From Burkholderiales bacterium (GTDB lineage: Bacteria > Pseudomonadota > Gammaproteobacteria > Burkholderiales > Casimicrobiaceae), in the NCBI GenBank assembly GCA_031283405.1, contig JAITBX010000108.1, forward strand, positions 1 to 5,775: a stretch of 5,775 nucleotides of DNA, written 5' to 3'. The notes under the pieces were generated by a model. The model was not told the DNA's origin. It saw only the letters and a program-made list of their open reading frames with translations, and searched no databases. This document shows, one piece after another, positions 3,541 through 5,775 of this stretch; position 1 is the stretch's first letter, and every line of letters begins with the position of its first letter. The position numbers and the translations under genes were made by a program.

Positions 3541-5637
3541 GTGGCACGAACGACACCTATTGAGCGTTATCGCAATATCGGCATCAGCGCGCATATCGAT
3601 GCGGGCAAGACGACGACGACTGAACGCATCCTTTTTTACACGGGCGTTTCGCACAAGCTGGGCGAAGTGCACGATGGTGCTGCGACTACCGACTGGATGG
3701 AGCAGGAGCGCGAACGCGGTATCACCATCACCTCGGCGGCGGTAACCTGTTTCTGGAAAGGGATGAACAAGAATTACCCCGAACACCGGATCAACGTGAT
3801 CGATACTCCCGGGCACGTTGACTTCACCATCGAAGTCGAGCGGTCGATGCGCGTGCTCGACGGCGCGTGCATGGTGTATTGCGCGGTTGGCGGCGTGCAG
3901 CCGCAGTCCGAAACCGTGTGGCGGCAGGCCAACAAATATCAGGTGCCGCGTTTGGCGTTCGTCAACAAGATGGATCGTACCGGCGCCAACTTCTTCAAGG
4001 TTTACGAACAGATGCGTACGCGCTTGCGCGCGAATCCGGTGCCGGTGGTGATTCCGATCGGCGCCGAAGATAGTTTCAAAGGTGTGGTCGATCTCATCAA
4101 GATGAAAGCCATCATCTGGGACGAAGCCAGCCAGGGCATGAAGTTCGATTACGTCGATATTCCGGCGGAGCTTGCCGCGCAGGCCAAAGAGTGGCGCGAG
4201 AAGATGGTGGAAGCGGCGGCCGAAGCCAACGAAGAATTGATGAACAAGTACCTCGAAGGCGGTGAATTGACCAACGACGAAATCATCAAAGGCTTGCGCG
4301 AGCGGACGATTGCCTGCGAGATTCACCCGATGATGTGCGGAACGGCATTCAAAAACAAAGGCGTGCAGCGAATGCTGGACGCAGTGATCGAATTTCTGCC
4401 GGCGCCGTGCGACATTCCGCCGGTCAAAGGGCAGAAAGACAACGGCGACGAAGAATTTCGCAAAGCCGACGATGCCGAACCGTTCTCGGCGTTGGCGTTC
4501 AAGATCATGACCGACCCTTACGTCGGGCAGTTGACTTTCATTCGCGTTTATTCGGGCGCGTTGAATTCCGGCGACACCATCATCAACACGGTGAAAGGCC
4601 GCAAAGAGCGGATCGGTCGCTTGTTGCAAATGCACGCCGACGACCGTCAGGAAATCAAGGAAGTGCGCGCTGGCGACATCGCCGCTGTCGTCGGACTGAA
4701 AGATGTGACGACCGGAGAAACGCTTTCCGATCTCAACAAACAAATCATTCTTGAGCGGATGGAATTTCCGGAGCCGGTGATTCACGTTGCCGTCGAGCCG
4801 AAAACCAAAGCCGATCAGGAAAAAATGGGCTTGGCGCTCAACCGTTTGGCGCAGGAAGATCCGTCGTTCCGCGTTCGTACCGACGAAGAGTCGGGCGAAA
4901 CCATCATCTCGGGGATGGGCGAGTTGCATCTCGAAATCATCGTCGATCGGATGAAGCGCGAATTTTCGGTGGAAGCCAATGTCGGCGCGCCGCAAGTGGC
5001 GTACCGCGAAACCATTCGCAAACCGTCTGGCGACACCGAAGGCAAATTCGTCAAACAATCCGGCGGTCGCGGTCAATACGGCCACGTCTGGATCAGAGTC
5101 GAGCCGAACGAAGCGGGCAAGGGTTTCGAATTCGTTGACGAAATCAAGGGCGGCGCAGTGCCGCGTGAATACATTCCGGCGGTGCAGCGCGGCCTTGAAG
5201 AAACGTTGCCTGCCGGCGTGCTGGCCGGCTTCCCGGTGGTCGATGTCAAAGTGACGCTGTTCGACGGCTCGTATCACGATGTTGACTCGAACGAAAACGC
5301 TTTCCGCATGGCGGCGTCGATGGGCTTCAAGGACGCGATGCGCAAGGCCAGCCCGGTGCTGCTGGAGCCGATGATGGCGGTGGAAATCGAAACGCCGGAA
5401 GAAAAGATGGGTGACGTGATGGGCGATTTGTCGTCGCGTCGCGGCATCATTCAAGGCATGGAAGACATGGCGGGCGGCGGCAAAGCCGTTCGTGCCGAAG
5501 TGCCGCTGGCCGAAATGTTCGGCTACTCGACGACGCTGCGTTCGCTGACGCAGGGTCGCGCGACTTATACAATGGAATTCAAGCATTACACAGAGGCGCC
5601 GAAGCAAGTGGCTGACGCGATTATCAACAAGAAGTAA
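3541..5637 (+). CDS. fusA: Translation elongation factor G
   Basis: This is the 698-residue EF-G, the GTPase that drives tRNA-mRNA translocation and, with RRF, ribosome recycling. The G domain carries G1 AHIDAGKT (17-24), the switch I segment RGITITSAA, G3 DTPGH (88-92, His92 catalytic), G4 NKMD (142-145) and G5 GTA (267-269). Domain II follows, then domain III, then domain IV with GGRGQYGH (508-515) and the tip loop around SYHDVDSNENAF, where His579 sits at the diphthamide-equivalent position. The C-terminal domain V ends in INKK. No domain is missing, and length is close to the usual 700. The start is GTG at 3541: a TGA lies in frame at 3526-3528 and no other start codon follows before MARTTPIERYRNIGISAH. 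The upstream bases carry no clear Shine-Dalgarno, which is unusual for such a highly made protein. tuf starts 19 nt downstream. Confidence 0.98.
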   Translation: MARTTPIERYRNIGISAHIDAGKTTTTERILFYTGVSHKLGEVHDGAATTDWMEQERERGITITSAAVTCFWKGMNKNYPEHRINVIDTPGHVDFTIEVERSMRVLDGACMVYCAVGGVQPQSETVWRQANKYQVPRLAFVNKMDRTGANFFKVYEQMRTRLRANPVPVVIPIGAEDSFKGVVDLIKMKAIIWDEASQGMKFDYVDIPAELAAQAKEWREKMVEAAAEANEELMNKYLEGGELTNDEIIKGLRERTIACEIHPMMCGTAFKNKGVQRMLDAVIEFLPAPCDIPPVKGQKDNGDEEFRKADDAEPFSALAFKIMTDPYVGQLTFIRVYSGALNSGDTIINTVKGRKERIGRLLQMHADDRQEIKEVRAGDIAAVVGLKDVTTGETLSDLNKQIILERMEFPEPVIHVAVEPKTKADQEKMGLALNRLAQEDPSFRVRTDEESGETIISGMGELHLEIIVDRMKREFSVEANVGAPQVAYRETIRKPSGDTEGKFVKQSGGRGQYGHVWIRVEPNEAGKGFEFVDEIKGGAVPREYIPAVQRGLEETLPAGVLAGFPVVDVKVTLFDGSYHDVDSNENAFRMAASMGFKDAMRKASPVLLEPMMAVEIETPEEKMGDVMGDLSSRRGIIQGMEDMAGGGKAVRAEVPLAEMFGYSTTLRSLTQGRATYTMEFKHYTEAPKQVADAIINKK

Positions 5638-5656
5638 CGGAGACGAGGAAACGATC

Positions 5657-5775
5657 ATGGCCAAAGGAAAATTTGAGCGGACGAAGCCGCACGTGAACGT
5701 TGGAACGATTGGGCACGTAGATCACGGGAAGACGACACTGACAGCGGCGATCACGACCGTGCTGTCGAAACAATT
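5657..5775 (+). CDS. tuf: Translation elongation factor Tu, N-terminal part (3' end outside window)
   Basis: The first 39 codons of EF-Tu, the GTPase that delivers aminoacyl-tRNA to the ribosome, are present; the gene runs off the window. The start MAKGKFERTKPHVNVGTIGHVDHGKTTLTAAITTVL is diagnostic, with the P-loop GHVDHGKT at residues 19-26. GAGGAA at 5645-5650 is a strong Shine-Dalgarno six bases before the ATG. Its place after fusA is the standard str-operon order. Betaproteobacteria often carry a second tuf copy elsewhere; whether this genome does cannot be seen. Confidence 0.97.
   Translation, partial: MAKGKFERTKPHVNVGTIGHVDHGKTTLTAAITTVLSKQ

Noticed and set aside
3514..5664. A 716-codon open frame antisense to nearly all of fusA
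   Set aside because: It mirrors fusA codon use: few TTA, CTA or TCA triplets in the register that would give antisense stops. The product is rich in His, Arg and Phe with no recognisable domain, and fusA is unmistakable.

Overview
The window looks like a piece of a betaproteobacterial chromosome with moderately high GC. The main grounds are the protein sequences: the EF-G and EF-Tu N-termini, S12 and S7 all read like betaproteobacterial versions. This is recognition by eye, not a tree. A CbbY-type phosphatase hints at a lineage with a Calvin cycle, but no Rubisco gene is visible.

Layout. (1) Bases 1-210 hold the C-terminal 69 residues of an unrecognised beta-rich protein on the + strand. (2) Bases 365-1714 hold a two-gene minus-strand unit. 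It is transcribed from a strong sigma70-like promoter at 1798-1826 through cbbY (HAD phosphatase) and then a hemerythrin-domain protein. (3) Bases 1827-2394 hold no convincing gene. The right part is repeat-rich: a GC hairpin of a dispersed-repeat type, two arrays of a degenerate heptamer (TTTCTGA-like) and nested inverted repeats. A related copy of the hairpin/heptamer element lies inverted at 310-356, so two copies flank the cbbY/hemerythrin block. (4) Bases 2395-5775 hold the str operon on the + strand: a near-consensus promoter, a leader of about 170 nt that can fold, then rpsL, rpsG, fusA and the start of tuf.

The str genes supply the decoding protein S12, the 30S head protein S7 and the two elongation GTPases. 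They are closely spaced (27, 65 and 19 nt) and clearly one transcription unit. Two layout details differ from the E. coli model as I recall it. The S12-S7 gap is too short for the S7 autoregulatory site known there, while the S7-EF-G gap is longer and contains a 9-bp hairpin. rpoBC is not directly upstream.

I found no CRISPR array, tRNA, rRNA, transposase, phage gene or obviously new multi-gene system. The genes are ordinary; the points worth a second look are in the non-coding DNA.
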